This document shows positions 34,080 to 45,864 of a stretch of DNA of 64,000 nt, piece by piece (the stretch's first letter is position 1; each line of letters opens with the position of its first letter). Origin of the DNA: Fasciola hepatica (lineage: Eukaryota; Platyhelminthes; Trematoda; Plagiorchiida; Fasciolidae). The position numbers and the translations under genes are program-made. The DNA lies in contig CANUEZ040000179.1 of assembly GCA_948099385.1 (NCBI GenBank), positions 11,116,001-11,180,000 on the forward strand. The letters are read 5' to 3'. The notes under the pieces were generated by a model, which saw only the letters and a list, made by a program, of their open reading frames with translations, did not search any database and was not told the origin of the DNA.

Positions 34080-35740
34080 ACCTCCCCTTCTGATGTCGCT
34101 AAGGCCTTCAACCAATAATTCGCCAATTCCATGTCCCCCGCCTCAGATACAGCACCCCCAAATCCTCTGGCTATTACCAACTCTTTCCTATCTAACCTAA
34201 TTTTTGAAGTGAGCGTTATTTCCAGGCTCATTTCACTAAGGCATCTGCCCCCAGCTGCAATCTTTAACGGTGGATCGGACCTTCCACTTCTATTACTGAA
34301 CCTATTTACCTTGGCACTCAAATTTAGTTTAGCACCGTCGAACCGGAAGCGTTCAGTCATCATTCCACGACACAAAATAGGACCTGTCCACGAACTCGCT
34401 AATTACGGTCCCATCAACCGTACCCTTATCATTTCCAGAGTAATGGAAACGATTATCAAAGATGACATACCACCCTTCTCCTCGCTTCAAACCTTCTTAG
34501 CGATAGGCAGCACGGGTTTCCCAAATCGCAGTCATGCACCACATGTCAATTTGACTTCCTCAACCTAGTCACTAGGGCTGTTGATAGTGGGCAGGCATTA
34601 TTAATTATCTACCTGGATCTGCCGAAGGCTTTCGACCGTATTCCGCACCTCATCTTATCCCCAAATTGCATCCATTCGGCATTTCTGACCCGCTGCTGAA
34701 GTCTTATCTCGCTCATCGTTCGCAAGAGGTCCTCACCAATGGACATACTTCTTAGCCGAAACCTGTTACAAGTGGCGTCATACGGGGCAGCGTACCGGGT
34801 CCTCTCTTATTTCTGATGTACATTATTGGCGCATTGGATCCAGTGCACCACGGCACGCCATTCTTACTTGCAGACGATATAAAAATAGTTTACTCTTTCA
34901 ATTCTAATGATGCTATCCGTACTCTTTGCAACATTTCCGCTGACCTCGCTGCACTTGACCGTTGGTGCCACACCTGGAGGATGAGCTTTTTCACTGATAA
35001 GTGCGAGGTCCTAACCTACAAGTTCCAATTGCCCCCTGGATTCTTAACTCTTGGTTGGTCCCCAATACCCAGTCGACCTACTATCCGCAATTTGGGCCTC
35101 AACTATTCCTGCTCCCTCAACTTTTCCGAGCATACCGCCATCCAAGCGGCCAAGGCTAGAAGAAGTATGGCTCTTCCTTTCCACTTCTTTCGTCTCCAGG
35201 ACAGTATCACCAGCATCTACAAATCCCACGTCAGTCCTCTGCTTGAATACTGCCAATAATATTTTTTAACGTGACGAAATTCGACAGGGTTGCGATTGAA
35301 AGCATACGAAGGCATTTCACCAAACAACTACTCGGTTGGTCCATGTCTTCAAGCTATAGGGAGAGATGCCAAAATCTGAATCTCGACCCACTTTGGCTCC
35401 GCAGCTTAAGACTAAACTTAGTCTTCTTGTATAACCTGCTCCATAACCGGTCCCTTTCCTTTGACCCAGTAGGCTTCTCACGTAAAACCCCCTGCTCACT
35501 TCGGCACAGGCCTTAACTGTCCCTTCCAGTATAGCTAAGTCAGCCATACGGTCACGTTTTCTCCTTCTTGTCTACCCCAAAGTCTGGAACAAGTTGTCCA
35601 TCACCCTTCGAGCCTCACTAACCAAGTCCCAATTTCTGTCGGCACTCAGCCCATATCTCAGAGTCACCCGTGCACTCCAGTTATCTAATTTGAGCATGGC
35701 AGAAGATATAACTTATGAGGGGGGCCTAGACTTCTAAGAC
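34080..35740 (+). pseudogene. LINE copy B reverse transcriptase remnant
   Basis: Blocks: ELANYGPINRTLIISRVMET, an IIYLDLPKAFDRIPH-like palm block, GSVPGPLLFLMYIIGALD, FLLADDIKIVYSF (both catalytic Asp of the ADD box kept), LDRWCHTWRMSFFTDKCEV and SHVSPLLEYCQ. The best preserved RT of copies A-C at the catalytic box, but frameshifted near 34560 and 35260 and so not functional. Confidence 0.8.
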
Positions 35741-37816
35741 CAACCCCCTCTCCGACCCTGCTCCTTTTAATTAAGGACACAATCAACGATAGACAGTTTC
35801 ATCTATCTGACTGAGTTCTCAACGTTAGACTGCCTATGTCCATTTCCTTAATGAGTCAAACAAATTGAAATGTCACTAATTTCAACCACTTTGCTTCCAC
35901 CTACCTCCGTAGTTTCTGTCCCTCTTATACCTCGTCCTTTACTGGTTTTTATATGCCTCCATTAGCCGTTGATCCACAGCGGGGGCACACCTTGACTGCG
36001 CTTTTTTATCTGCTCTCCTTTTCCAGTTCTCTCCTTACTTGCATTTAACTCTCAACGTTGGTATACGCGCCTGGATAACGCTTCTGTTTGGTCGATTATT
36101 AGCCGCTGGCTCCGTCCTCTGGAACCCCTTGCAACCTGACCACCCGACCGCCGAACTTATATCTCACACGTTCGCAGTTAAACTACGCCCCACATGCATA
36201 ACCATCAATGAACATTGGTGCCATTCCCAACGGTGCGGGGCGCGGCCAGGTCCACCGCTTTGGCCGGCACACATCGGGCTTGCAGATCGTCTGCAACGAT
36301 GTGCGAGCGCAATTAGGTTGGTGGATCATACCTCCGGTGTTCACTCCGAAGTGTTTTTCAGGTTGGGTTTCCGGCGCACAGCCATACCCACACACTAGCA
36401 CCGGTTGCGGATCGCCCGCTCTAATGCTTCAGTTGCAGACCGTATGCTCCAACCATCCCTGTTCGCCACTGTAAGCCCACCTATCACTCTTATCACATCC
36501 GTTTTTTGTTCTTCTATGGTGTGCACACCTACCCATTCTGTCCTTGATCCTATCGAATTCCACCATGTCACCTCCCATTGCACGTCACTACCGTCCTACC
36601 CATTTTACTCTGCCGACGACCACCAATATTTCTTTCTTCACCCATGTCGGAGTTGCCGGCTTTTGGTATCTATTCATTAGGTGTCAACCCATGCCCGTAA
36701 AGCTCATTGATCGCACGCTTACGCCTCACCGCCTACAGTTCTGTCAAACCCTCCTTCGTTCTCCCTCGTTATACCTAACGCCATCACACACCAGCCCCAC
36801 CCGCACCCATGACCAATTCTCATATTAGAACTGCCGGTCCAAACTCTGCATCTCTCACAGCCACATTTATTATTCAGTCACTAACACTCTATTTTCCTTG
36901 CCTGGCTCCGCAATTCCTCCGTGGATCCTTCCACTTGACAGTGCTCCGAATAGCGTCGTCCATTTATATCCACTTGCACAACTGCCGGCATGCACGCAGC
37001 TCCCAATTTACACGTCCCCGACTCCGACGCACATCCATTGTTCATGTGTTATGTTCGTCCACCGGTTTACCTGCCCCGGTGCTTCTTTCCTCTCTGCCTT
37101 TTTCGTGTTCCGCCTGCAACGAAATGATCTTACTGGTTATGTCTCACCTGTCTCTTTCGGCTCGTGCTCCCATCTCCTGTTTCGTCTACTGTTTGTCACA
37201 AGCATTTCATGCGTGCCTACTGGACCGTTCTGCCTTTTCACTTGCCACCTAACGTAAACTCACTGTTTCGTCATGGTTCTCATTCACGGCTTCAGTCCGT
37301 TTGATCTGCCATTACCCTCTGGTACCCCTTTTGCTCATTCCTCTCCCACGCTGTTTGCCGTCACAGCTGCTGCATCTTGCACCACGGACAATTTCACCTC
37401 CCAGGTAACTTTCTCTATTTTGTGTGCACAATCGCCCTGCGCTGCTTAGCCATCTCCATCTCCACCACCTCCCTGCTTGATAACGTAAGCCCATTTATTA
37501 ATACTCCTCCCATTCTTGAACGATACCACATTTCCCACCTACATAAATCAGGTTATTTGATCCATTCTTACTTGTTCTCTACGATATTTTCCTTCATCTC
37601 CCCTTTTTTGGACTGCTCCTCAGTCGTCATCTTTTCTGTGCTTCCGCATTCTCCACTCTCTCTGTTGATCCGCCAAGCTCACCTGTCATGAAAATAATTC
37701 ACCACGATATTCCAAAGTTAATTTTACAAACACTCGACCTAACCTAACCTGCCCCTCCTAATAACTGATTATTTCTTTCTAGGACTCCACTGTTATCGAT
37801 CCGGCTTCTCTTATAC

Positions 37817-37860
<44 letters not shown>

Positions 37861-38241
37861 AAGCGCACATACGTATATTTGCTTTTGCTCTCTATCCTGT
37901 AGTTCCTCACAGGCCATCTCTCTTGCTATCACCCCGCTGACCGCCATGATATGCATCCATTCCTTCTACACCTATAATCCACATCTACTGTGTCCAATTC
38001 CTATGAATTATTTTTTTACCTGATTCACCTGTTACGTCTTACTTTGCTCGATCCCCTTTTTACAATGAGTTTTGTGCCCTGTTCGCCGACCATCTATTGC
38101 AGGGTACCAATGCTTCATTGCTGCCTAATCCTTTGCAGTGACTCTCACTCTTTCCTCATTGTCTCCCGCTATTACAGTTTCTTATGTTGATTTCTAGCCT
38201 TTCTCATGTATATCAGTCAGCCTTCAGATGTCCCTATACTG
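35741..38241 (+). other. LINE copy B 3' non-coding region, first part
   Basis: No gene. Pyrimidine-rich sequence homologous to the regions after RT in copies A and C. The part from about 37500 is also homologous to the minus-strand pieces at 42000-43600. Confidence 0.55.
37817..37857. repeat. (TA)n microsatellite in LINE copy B
   Basis: About 40 bp of alternating TA inside the LINE 3' region. The minus-strand LINE pieces carry TA-rich tracts at the equivalent place (42630-42690 and 43473-43539). Confidence 0.9.
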
Positions 38242-38254
38242 ACCAGCCGGATCC

Positions 38255-39789
38255 GACATTGTCTAAACATACGGGCTTGTTTATAGCCCGACTGAAGTTT
38301 TGGAACTGTAATATGTGGAACGGTTGGAACAGATAATAATAAAAATATTGGTATATTTCTTGTCCACCGTCGAGATGCACGCGCTAGCGCATGATCATGG
38401 TGTAACACGTTACTCAATAAGATGAAATATTCACAAATTCTAAGTACGAAAGTCAAGAGTATCAGAGATAGAAAAACAAAGCCAGCAACAGTTTGAATGG
38501 ATCATTCTGATAATAGTTTGCGCGGCAGTTTTGAACCAGTTTCGAATACGGGCTGGGCGGTGGTGCTCGGTGGAGATATCGAAAAATCGTTAACGCAGTG
38601 CCAAGGACGCATTATGAACGAGAATGATGCAAGCCAAGGAAAACGGAGGCCCACTAAGGTTCAGCAGTTGGAGTAAATTTTGAACAAGAAAAGGGGGGAG
38701 AAATTTGTAATGAAGGGTATAGGGGAAAATCGACGCATGCAAGGAGGATAACGATCCATGAAGACAATGCAGACCCTGAAAGACGGATTTACCGGAGTTC
38801 AATAAACGGAATGAGTTTTGAAGCAGGGGGACATGAGACCAATTTCGTGAAAGTGAACACTGGAGGATGTGGGAGAAACAGCAGACCATAAAATGGTGAG
38901 TTTAGATTCAGGATCAGTAACATGTACTATTCAGAAATGAGAAAGCCCAACTGGAGGGTCCTCGAGAAGTGGAGAGTCAATTTCCAGCCGGCTACGGGTC
39001 GGAGGAAAGATAACCTGTGGTCCCGGATAATAAAGTGGGAAATATCCGCGTGGACTTCAGCGTTATTATGCTGTCTCACTGACAAATATATACGTATGTG
39101 TTGACGCATTTGCCTTCAGTGTTATTCAGCGTCACTTCTGGTAACGTACGACATCGAATGCGTAAGTTTCGTCTGGCAGGGCAAAGTATGTGTCGGTCAA
39201 TCGGCCGAGTGTGGAGGTATATTAGTGGCATGCGCTTGAACTGGAATTCGTGTTGGTTGCGTTTGAAAACGCTGAACGATTTGATAAGCAATAAGGAGTA
39301 TTTCCTGTTGTGTGGTCTAATTTCGGTCCCAGGTACTATGGTACGTTCCACTTGAGTCTCTGTCCGTAAGAGTCAAAGTGGCATCCTTGGTTAGCATTCT
39401 TGGTTAGATGAATCGGCGCCCGTAAAAAATTAGGTTGACGTGAAATGTTGTGGTGCTACTCTTGTTTGAATGCTTGCCACAAGGGTATATAGGCGTTGTG
39501 ATCAAGGTCAGCACCCGTCATTGGCCACGATGGCTGTTGGTGCTGTGGGCGCGGCTCTGGCTGATGGTCCTGCGGTGTTTTCGCGCCTAATTTGCGATGC
39601 GCAGAACAGTATTTTAGATTCTGAAACTGATTTCTGGGTTTTTCAAAGCGAACCTTCAACCTCTTTCTGTATCCATGATAGTGTAGTTACCTCCGGCTGT
39701 ATGATTCGCCAAAATGAGTATCAGTTATCGTGGCTGTTTGAAAGATGAGCCAAAAGTAGCGTTTTCACGCCCCCGGATGTTTGGTTTAT
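38255..39789. mobile_element. 1535-bp insertion with 13-bp target duplication in LINE copy B
   Basis: Flanked by accagccggatcc at 38242-38254 and 39790-39802. The uninterrupted arrangement is preserved in the minus-strand LINE piece (42180-42290, read in reverse), which confirms an insertion. A duplication this long suggests target-primed retroposition. Its left part contains the LINE family 3' end on the minus strand (38396-38328, with an (AAT)n run), followed by about 75 bp before the left duplication. The right part (about 38900-39789) was not recognised. Confidence 0.6.
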
Positions 39790-40013
39790 ACCAGCCGGAT
39801 CCCCCACTGACCTTGACTTTTCAAACTCACCGGGCGTCCATTTGAATCCGTCCGTGGGTTCATTTAAACGCAGTACATTTTTTGGTGTGCATACATTTGC
39901 CTACTGTCATCTAACGTTATTCCCCATTCCTAGCCCGTTTTTCCAAATCCCGTCAAGTCCATTTCTACGTTTTCAAGGGTTTTGTCTATTTATTCCATCT
40001 CTTGTAAACAGCT

Positions 40014-40066
40014 GATCATGCACCTGGCATGCCTCGGGCGCCTCCGAAATAAACCCTTATTATTAA
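40014..40066 (+). other. LINE family 3' terminus, copy B
   Basis: GATCATGC...CATGCCTCGGGCGCCTCCGAAATAAAC...TTATTATT. This marks the 3' end of copy B and is shared with five other sites in the window. Confidence 0.7.
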
Positions 40067-40485
40067 CTCGAAGGCCCACCTTACTTCTATACTAATAACC
40101 GCCAGCTGCTAAAGAATTTCGGGTCCCTTCCATCTGCTGGAAAGAAAAGCAACCGGGACTCGTTTTAGACGGTATTCTGGAGTCGATGCTGGCGTAAATG
40201 TGAAGGGGTATTCAATCAGAAGTCACTGGACCTTGTGAACAAACTGGAAAATGCGGGATAATTGTGCATCCTGCCTTCCAGACAACGAAACGGTTCCCAG
40301 AATCAGAATAACTTTAATTACAGACTGTTTAAAAAGTGTTGTAATGAGCAACAGACATGGCCTTAACAAAATCCGAAGAATATTGAGCGAGAGATGTTTG
40401 GCAAACCAAAGCGCTGCTTCAATTTTCAACTGTGCGACAGTATCCCGGTGACCCAGTCTGGTTCTGACTGAACACCCGTTGAACC
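40067..40485. other. No gene recognised
   Basis: This lies between the end of LINE copy B and the helicase pseudogene. It may include decayed 5' sequence of the pseudogene's source mRNA, but no match could be supported. Confidence 0.35.
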
Positions 40486-40489
40486 CATT

Positions 40490-41900
40490 ACATTGTTCAC
40501 CGATTCCGAAATACATCAAGCAGTGAAGGATAATACTGAGAGGGTTCAGCGCACCCACCCGTCTCTAGTAGAGAAATATGCTCTGTTAGTCACTGCAGCC
40601 AAAATCGACCTCATGACTTGGGCTCAAACCGGTTCGGGAAAGACAGCGGCATTTTTGTTGCCTATTCTGAACCGATTTCTCAAAACAGAACGTGATAATG
40701 AACAACCTTGGCAGACTGTCATTGTTGAAGCCAAGCCGATGGCACTGGTGCTCGCAACAACTGGGGGGTCATCGTGCCAAGTCTACTACGAAGCACGCGA
40801 ATTCTCCTGTCGATGTGACGTACATCCGTAGGTGGTCTACGGTGGGGCTTCCATTGTGGCTCAAGTAAGAGAATTGTCTCATGGGTGCAACATTTTGGAC
40901 TCTTCCCGAGTTCGTCTAACGGAGCATGTCAGTTACCTTGTACTAGACGAGGCTTATCGAACGTCAGGCATGGGCTTTCAATCACAAGTACGACGTATTG
41001 TAAAGCAGCATCCGATTCCTCCCGCATGACAGCGGCAAACTTTATTGTTTTCTGCCTCGGGTCCGAAAGACAGACAGAATCTTGCTCGTGACTTTTTGCT
41101 CTTCTATATAGTTCTCGCCTTGGAACGTGATGGTAGCACGGAAGAAAACATTGTCCAAGAAGTTTTAAATATTGCAGACGAAGATAAACGGCATATGCTA
41201 TTTTGCTTGCCCCAAGAAAAAACCCATACAGAAGGTCTTGTTCTGGTTTTTGTGGAAGCGAAACGGAGCGCAGATACATTGGCGCATTATCTTGGTCAGT
41301 TGAATTTTCCCTTTGGTTAACTTCATGGCGATTGACTGCGATCTGATCGGGAACGAGCTTTGTCTTCTTTTGGTGGAGGTCACCCTCTGATTTCGATCGT
41401 CACTGCAACTGCCGCTCGAATATTCGATATCCCAAACGTGAAGCATGTGATCAACTTTAATTTACCTTCGACTATCAAAGAGTATATGCATCAAATCGGT
41501 AGCAAGAGAGGCGTGCGCCAACCAGGATCTGCCATTTCTTTCTTTTCGAAGAGCAATCAGAATGTAGTGTGCGATCTAGTGGAACCGTTGCACGAGTCGA
41601 AGCAGCCAGTTCCGACATGACTGGAGACGCGGTTGACTTAGTCGAGCGGCGATAGTTGACGTGGCAAGGTCAACAATTTCACGAACAAAAGGTGCGCAGA
41701 TTATGGATCGTTTGATTATCATCAACCCGGGAATTGGAGCAGCAGTTACGTAGGCATATTTCCCATGGCAAACAATAGTATTGTGGCCAGCGGTGGTCTT
41801 GGCCCTCTGCTAAATGCTCCCTTCCACTGGCTGGTAATAACGCTTCCCCGTTGTCCACCAAACGAGCTAAACACTTCTGTTGCTTTTTAACCAAACAGCC
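40490..41900 (+). pseudogene. Processed pseudogene of a DDX3/Vasa-type DEAD-box RNA helicase
   Basis: Intronless copy of an ATP-dependent RNA helicase. Motifs in order: an AQTGSGKTAAFLLPILNRF motif I, LVLATT and VVYGGASI (the PTRELA and GG regions), a degraded motif Ib, YLVLDEAYR (motif II, DEAD changed to DEAY), LLFSASGPKD (SAT changed to SAS), LVFVEAKRSADTLAHYL (motif IV), and NVKHVINFNLPSTIKEYMHQ followed by IGSKRGVRQPG in place of HRIGRTGR. From 40493 to 41620 everything lies in one frame, broken only by stops (near 40829, 41027, 41318 and 41618). Downstream to about 41900 there is weak C-terminal similarity (ADYGSFDYHQPGN). The absence of introns suggests retroposition by LINE machinery. 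The DDX3/PL10-versus-Vasa assignment is tentative. Confidence 0.85.
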
Positions 41901-41984
41901 GAAAACAACAATTCAGTCTACTTATACATCGTGGTAATCCTGGCTTCATTGGACTTGATTGCCCTTACGCTGGCGTTAATATTA

Positions 41985-43470
41985 ATTTTAATAATACTAA
42001 GTTTATTTCGTTAACGCCGGAAGTAAGGCATGTTCATGATCTTGTTGACACAGGTGATGGAATGGACAGATACAAGTAATGAAAATGTAAAAATTTGCAT
42101 GAAAAAGTAGGATAAAAGGCTCAGAAGGGAGAATAAATTGGGATGAAAACAGGATATGCGTATGCATACCACAGAGATTGTAGCGCTCTTAAATGAACTC
42201 AAGGCGTATTTGAATGGACTCTCGGTGAGTTTGAAAGTCAAGGTCAGATGAGGAGTACGGCTGGTCTGAGTGGAGACATCTGGAAGCCGACTGATATACA
42301 AGAGAGAAGCTAGAAATTGGCGTAAGAAACTGCAGTAGCGAGGGACAATGGAGAAAAAGGTGAGGTACATTGAAGTGGATTAGATATCAATGAGGCATGG
42401 TACTCTGCAGTGGATGGTCGGCGGACAGAGCACAAAACTCATCGCAAAATAAGGAGCGAGCAATACAAGTTTTAGAGGATTGATCGAGTCACAAAAACGA
42501 TTTAGAAGGATTGGATACAGTAGACGTGAGGCTCAAATGTAGGATTGGTGGATGCACATCATGAGGGTTGGTGGGTTGATAGCAAGAGAAGTGGCCGGTG
42601 AGGAACTGCAAGATGCAGAGTTCGTGCACATATATATAAACATATCAATGTGCAAGTATATATAAATCATATATATACATATGTATAGATATAACAGGAG
42701 CAGGAGCAATAACAGTGGGGTCCTAGAAAGAAATTTATCAGTCATTGGGGGGGGGTAGGTGAGGTTAGATCAGATGGTTGTAGAATAACCTTTGGAATAT
42801 CATGGTAAATTATCTCCATGACAGGTGGACATGGCGGCCCAACAGAGAGAATAAAGGAATGCGTAAGGACTGTGAGGCGCAGTTCATGGAAGACTGAAGA
42901 TGAAGGACAGGGTCGAAGAGAACAGGCAAGATGGGTCTAACTAATTGTTCAACGTAGATGCGACATGTAGTGACGGACCAGAGGAATCGGGTAGTGACGG
43001 ATCAAACGATTTGGGAACTGTAAAAGAACATCATGACGTAACGTTGTCTTAACAATCGGTGGAACATGGAAAAGCAGACCAAACTGGAAGCCACAGAAGA
43101 AATGCCTGTGGCCCAACTGGGGATATCTGAGAACTGTCAGGCATGCATAAAAGGGGCTAGAAATTGATATGGGAAAGGGTGGTAGAGGGAGACGGTGGAT
43201 AAAAAAGAGGGATCCGTTGTTAAGGATTATATAGTAATTACGCTGCGCTTTACTGCAGTAGATGGTCGGCGGACAGGGCACAAAACTCATCGTAGAACAG
43301 GTTGCGAACACTGGAATAAGTAACGGGTCGTACAGATGGCAAGAATGATCTGTAGGGATTTCATATGGCAAACATGAGGTGCATATATAAAAAGGGTGGA
43401 CGCTTACTAAGAGGGTCAGCGGGACGGTATATGAGAATTGGCCGGCAAATAAGTGCAATGTGCAGCGCAG

Positions 43471-43541
<71 letters not shown>

Positions 43542-43605
43542 TACATAACTAGATATGCGAGGGGCAGGAGCAAAGAGCAATGGAGTACTAGGAGAAAAAA
43601 GCGTC
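41985..43605 (-). mobile_element. Two adjoining minus-strand 3' pieces of the A-C LINE family
   Basis: Reverse-complement reading matches copy B from about 37500 to 40066. The conserved 3' terminus lies at 42041-41985. A second piece (about 43605-42960) repeats the (TA)n-to-CCGACCATCTACTGCAG block already present in the first (about 42760-42400). Both are 5'-truncated and non-coding. The long open frames here have no domain. Confidence 0.65.
43473..43539. repeat. (TA)n microsatellite
   Basis: About 67 bp of alternating TA within the minus-strand LINE piece, at the place equivalent to the tract at 37817-37857 of copy B. Confidence 0.92.
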
Positions 43606-43607
43606 AG

Positions 43608-44855
43608 GCTCCACCAGGTACGACCCCTCCGATGCCGTTGTTTCAAACACAACCGAGACCACAACACACAAACCCAACTGCTTTTCTAGAACCAGGTTCA
43701 CCATCTGTCTTTGCTATGCACCGATTTCTAGCGGCCGCAGCAGCGGCAGGTTTATATCCGACGGCTGCCTAAAACAAACCCGCGGAGGTACCACCGGTCC
43801 AGCCGGAGGTGTTGTGTCAGCAGTGTCCACTGTTGGTTACAGTAAGCACTTGTTGTAACTTCCGGTCGTGGAAAATCCCCCTTTTTCCCTCGCGATTCAG
43901 TGTTTTTCCCAACATCACTCATTTCCATACACTATTGACTTGTCTTTACGAACTGGTTGTTTCTATGGACCAATTGTTGTTTGTTCGCGCCCAGAGCGCT
44001 ACTTTGGCACATTCTTGTTCAGGACCTGCGTGACGCACGTGCTGTCTGCTCACACGCTGCTATTCGGTTTCTCGTTGTTGAGTCCTTGTGATCGTATTAT
44101 TGAGGTTTGTATATTGTTTATGTCATTGTTTATTGTAATAATCTAGTATCGTAGAATATCACGGATTATCGTCTTTTGATTCCGGGATCCGTTGCGAATT
44201 CGGCTACGCATTGCTCGAAAGTTCGTAACACTTGTCCCCAGGTGCCAGAACGTCGTCCCCTGGGCAACTTATCAAGCTTTTCATCCTGTCTCCAGGTTTT
44301 TCTGCAACGACTTCAGTATCGGCTCACCACACAGCTTCGTTCCACAGCTGTGACGGTGCTACCACGACTACAATGGTGTTCCCGTCATCTACTGGTTTGT
44401 TTCACACCGGAGGTTCGGGCATCCTCACCGGAACTGCACCGACTTTCACCTCGACCAACTCAGTTGCTGGGCATCAAGCATGGCAACAGCAGGAACAACA
44501 ACAAGCTGCCACGGCCACGTTGATTTCGAGCAGCCTCGCTACGCCATATTACGGATGACCCCAGGCCTATGGACCAACTGCACCTCAAAGCCAGTCGCAA
44601 AAGCAACAAGCTACCGTAGAGTCCACAATATTCGCAGCGGCTGCTATGTCGAGCTGCGCTGAGGCGGCCTTTTCTGGTTAGGATCCGAACGATCCTCTGT
44701 CCTCTCCGGTTAAAAATGCGACGGCCATGGAGAGCAAGAATTCCTTCTCCATGGATTCGGGCACTGCTTTCAGTACATCAGCTGCTTCCGCTTCTGTGAA
44801 AGCTGGTACCGTCATCCAGCAAGTTTACCAAAGTAACGGATCTAGTGGTTGATGG
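43608..44855 (+). pseudogene. Gln/Ala/Ser/Thr-rich coding remnant, unidentified, split by solo LTR
   Basis: Coding-like plus-strand sequence. Before the LTR it encodes APPGTTPPMPLFQTQPRPQH and FAMHRFLAAAAAAGLYPTAA. After it come SPGARTSSPGQLIK, GLFHTGGSGILTG, HQAWQQQEQQQAATATLISS and, past in-frame stops, YGPTAPQSQSQKQQATVEST and MESKNSFSMDSGTAF. With the LTR and one CTTGT removed, the frame joins KHL to SPG without a break. The composition suits a disordered region of a transcription or RNA-binding factor, but I do not recognise the gene. Intronless with stops, so probably a processed pseudogene. Confidence 0.5.
43854..44230 (+). mobile_element. Solo LTR of the same BEL/Pao family
   Basis: 377 bp, starting TGTAACTTCCGGTCG and ending TTCGTAACA, very similar to the LTRs at 11989 and 18298. 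Flanked by CTTGT at 43849-43853 and 44231-44235. No internal BEL sequence is present, so it arose by LTR-LTR recombination after insertion. Confidence 0.9.
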
Positions 44856-44859
44856 CCCA

Positions 44860-45864
44860 CAGTTTCGGCTAGCTAAGCTAATGCACCGTTGAAGCTACTC
44901 TTACCAGATTGATCGTTTTTCGGTCGGAGCTCACTCATTCAGCCACTTACACATGTTTACTTGCTAAGGTTAGCTGTCTGCAACGTCTCATGTCAGTTTC
45001 TCTAACCTTCTCCCTTCGGTTTTTCTCCGTTCATATCCTTCTGTCTGGGAAAATTCACGTGCTTTCCGCATAAGCAAATTCGTTCGGGTACCACTCATAC
45101 GAATTCCCTAACTGCACCTCTAATTTTTCTAACTTTAGGCTTTGGTGTTTACTTGATTATTGCAGTTATCCAGCCTATGTAGTAGCGGTTCTGTCAAAAG
45201 TCAGTTTTGCTGTTTATACTTTTTGGCTATTTGCCCATCAGTTACATGCATAGGTTTGTTCGCGTTCATTTCTTCATGGTTCCATCTATTTTTAAACGCA
45301 TTTTACCTGCGTACAGCACAACTCAGCAGTTTTTTAATTCCCTTTCGTTGCTCTCTCTATTTACCATGATTCACACATCCTCATTCGTCAAGGTCATCTA
45401 GACGGGAAAGTCAGGTTACCCGTTTTTTTGGTTTTTTCCATCGTTTAGGCTCAGCTTTGTGCCACCTCTAGCAGGAATTTTTACCCACACTGAAGCGTTA
45501 TATTTTCTGAGCTGTGAGCTGCGACACCTCGGCGTGAATTCGTAATTGGTTATCGTGAAATAATAACATAAGCATTTTTCAGGAAACTTCAGCTCAAACC
45601 TACCCAAACTCACCCTTAGCGACTGTCTATAAAGCGCACACTGATTATTGGCTGGATCATATCATTTAGGTATCTACACGTACCTCGCTGTGAGTTGTTA
45701 CCTCTCCGGCCTTATAGGGTATTCAGTGCTTCATTGGGCTTTTCTACGGTAAAGCTTAGTCTAAATACTCTGAAAAATCGAATAGTATTTTTCTGATGCC
45801 CGAAATCTAACGAGACTTCTGCTGAAGCTATCACCCATGTAGCACTCATCCCCATGTTAACTTT
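44860..45864. other. No gene recognised
   Basis: T-rich sequence with short open frames and no domain. It may be the decayed 3' UTR of the preceding remnant, but this could not be shown. Confidence 0.35.

Larger units (their letters stand above)
31680..40066 (+). mobile_element. LINE copy B (CR1/Jockey-group), interrupted
   Basis: Same family as copies A and C, plus strand. Contents: Pro/Ser-rich ORF1 tail (31690-32760), endonuclease (about 32979-33560), RT (34080-35740), long 3' region with a (TA)n tract (37817-37857), and the conserved 3' terminus at 40014-40066. A 1535-bp insertion at 38255-39789 is flanked by a 13-bp duplication. Without it the element is about 6.85 kb. The left limit is uncertain; the element appears 5'-truncated within ORF1. 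Confidence 0.75.

Noticed and set aside
42949..43458. 169-codon minus-strand open frame
   Set aside because: The region is LINE 3' non-coding sequence, shared with copy B and other pieces; the open frame is not conserved among them.
37817..43539. Large inverted repeat between about 37.5 kb and 43.6 kb as a single structural palindrome
   Set aside because: It is explained by independent insertions of the same LINE family in opposite orientation. The arms are diverged and interrupted differently.
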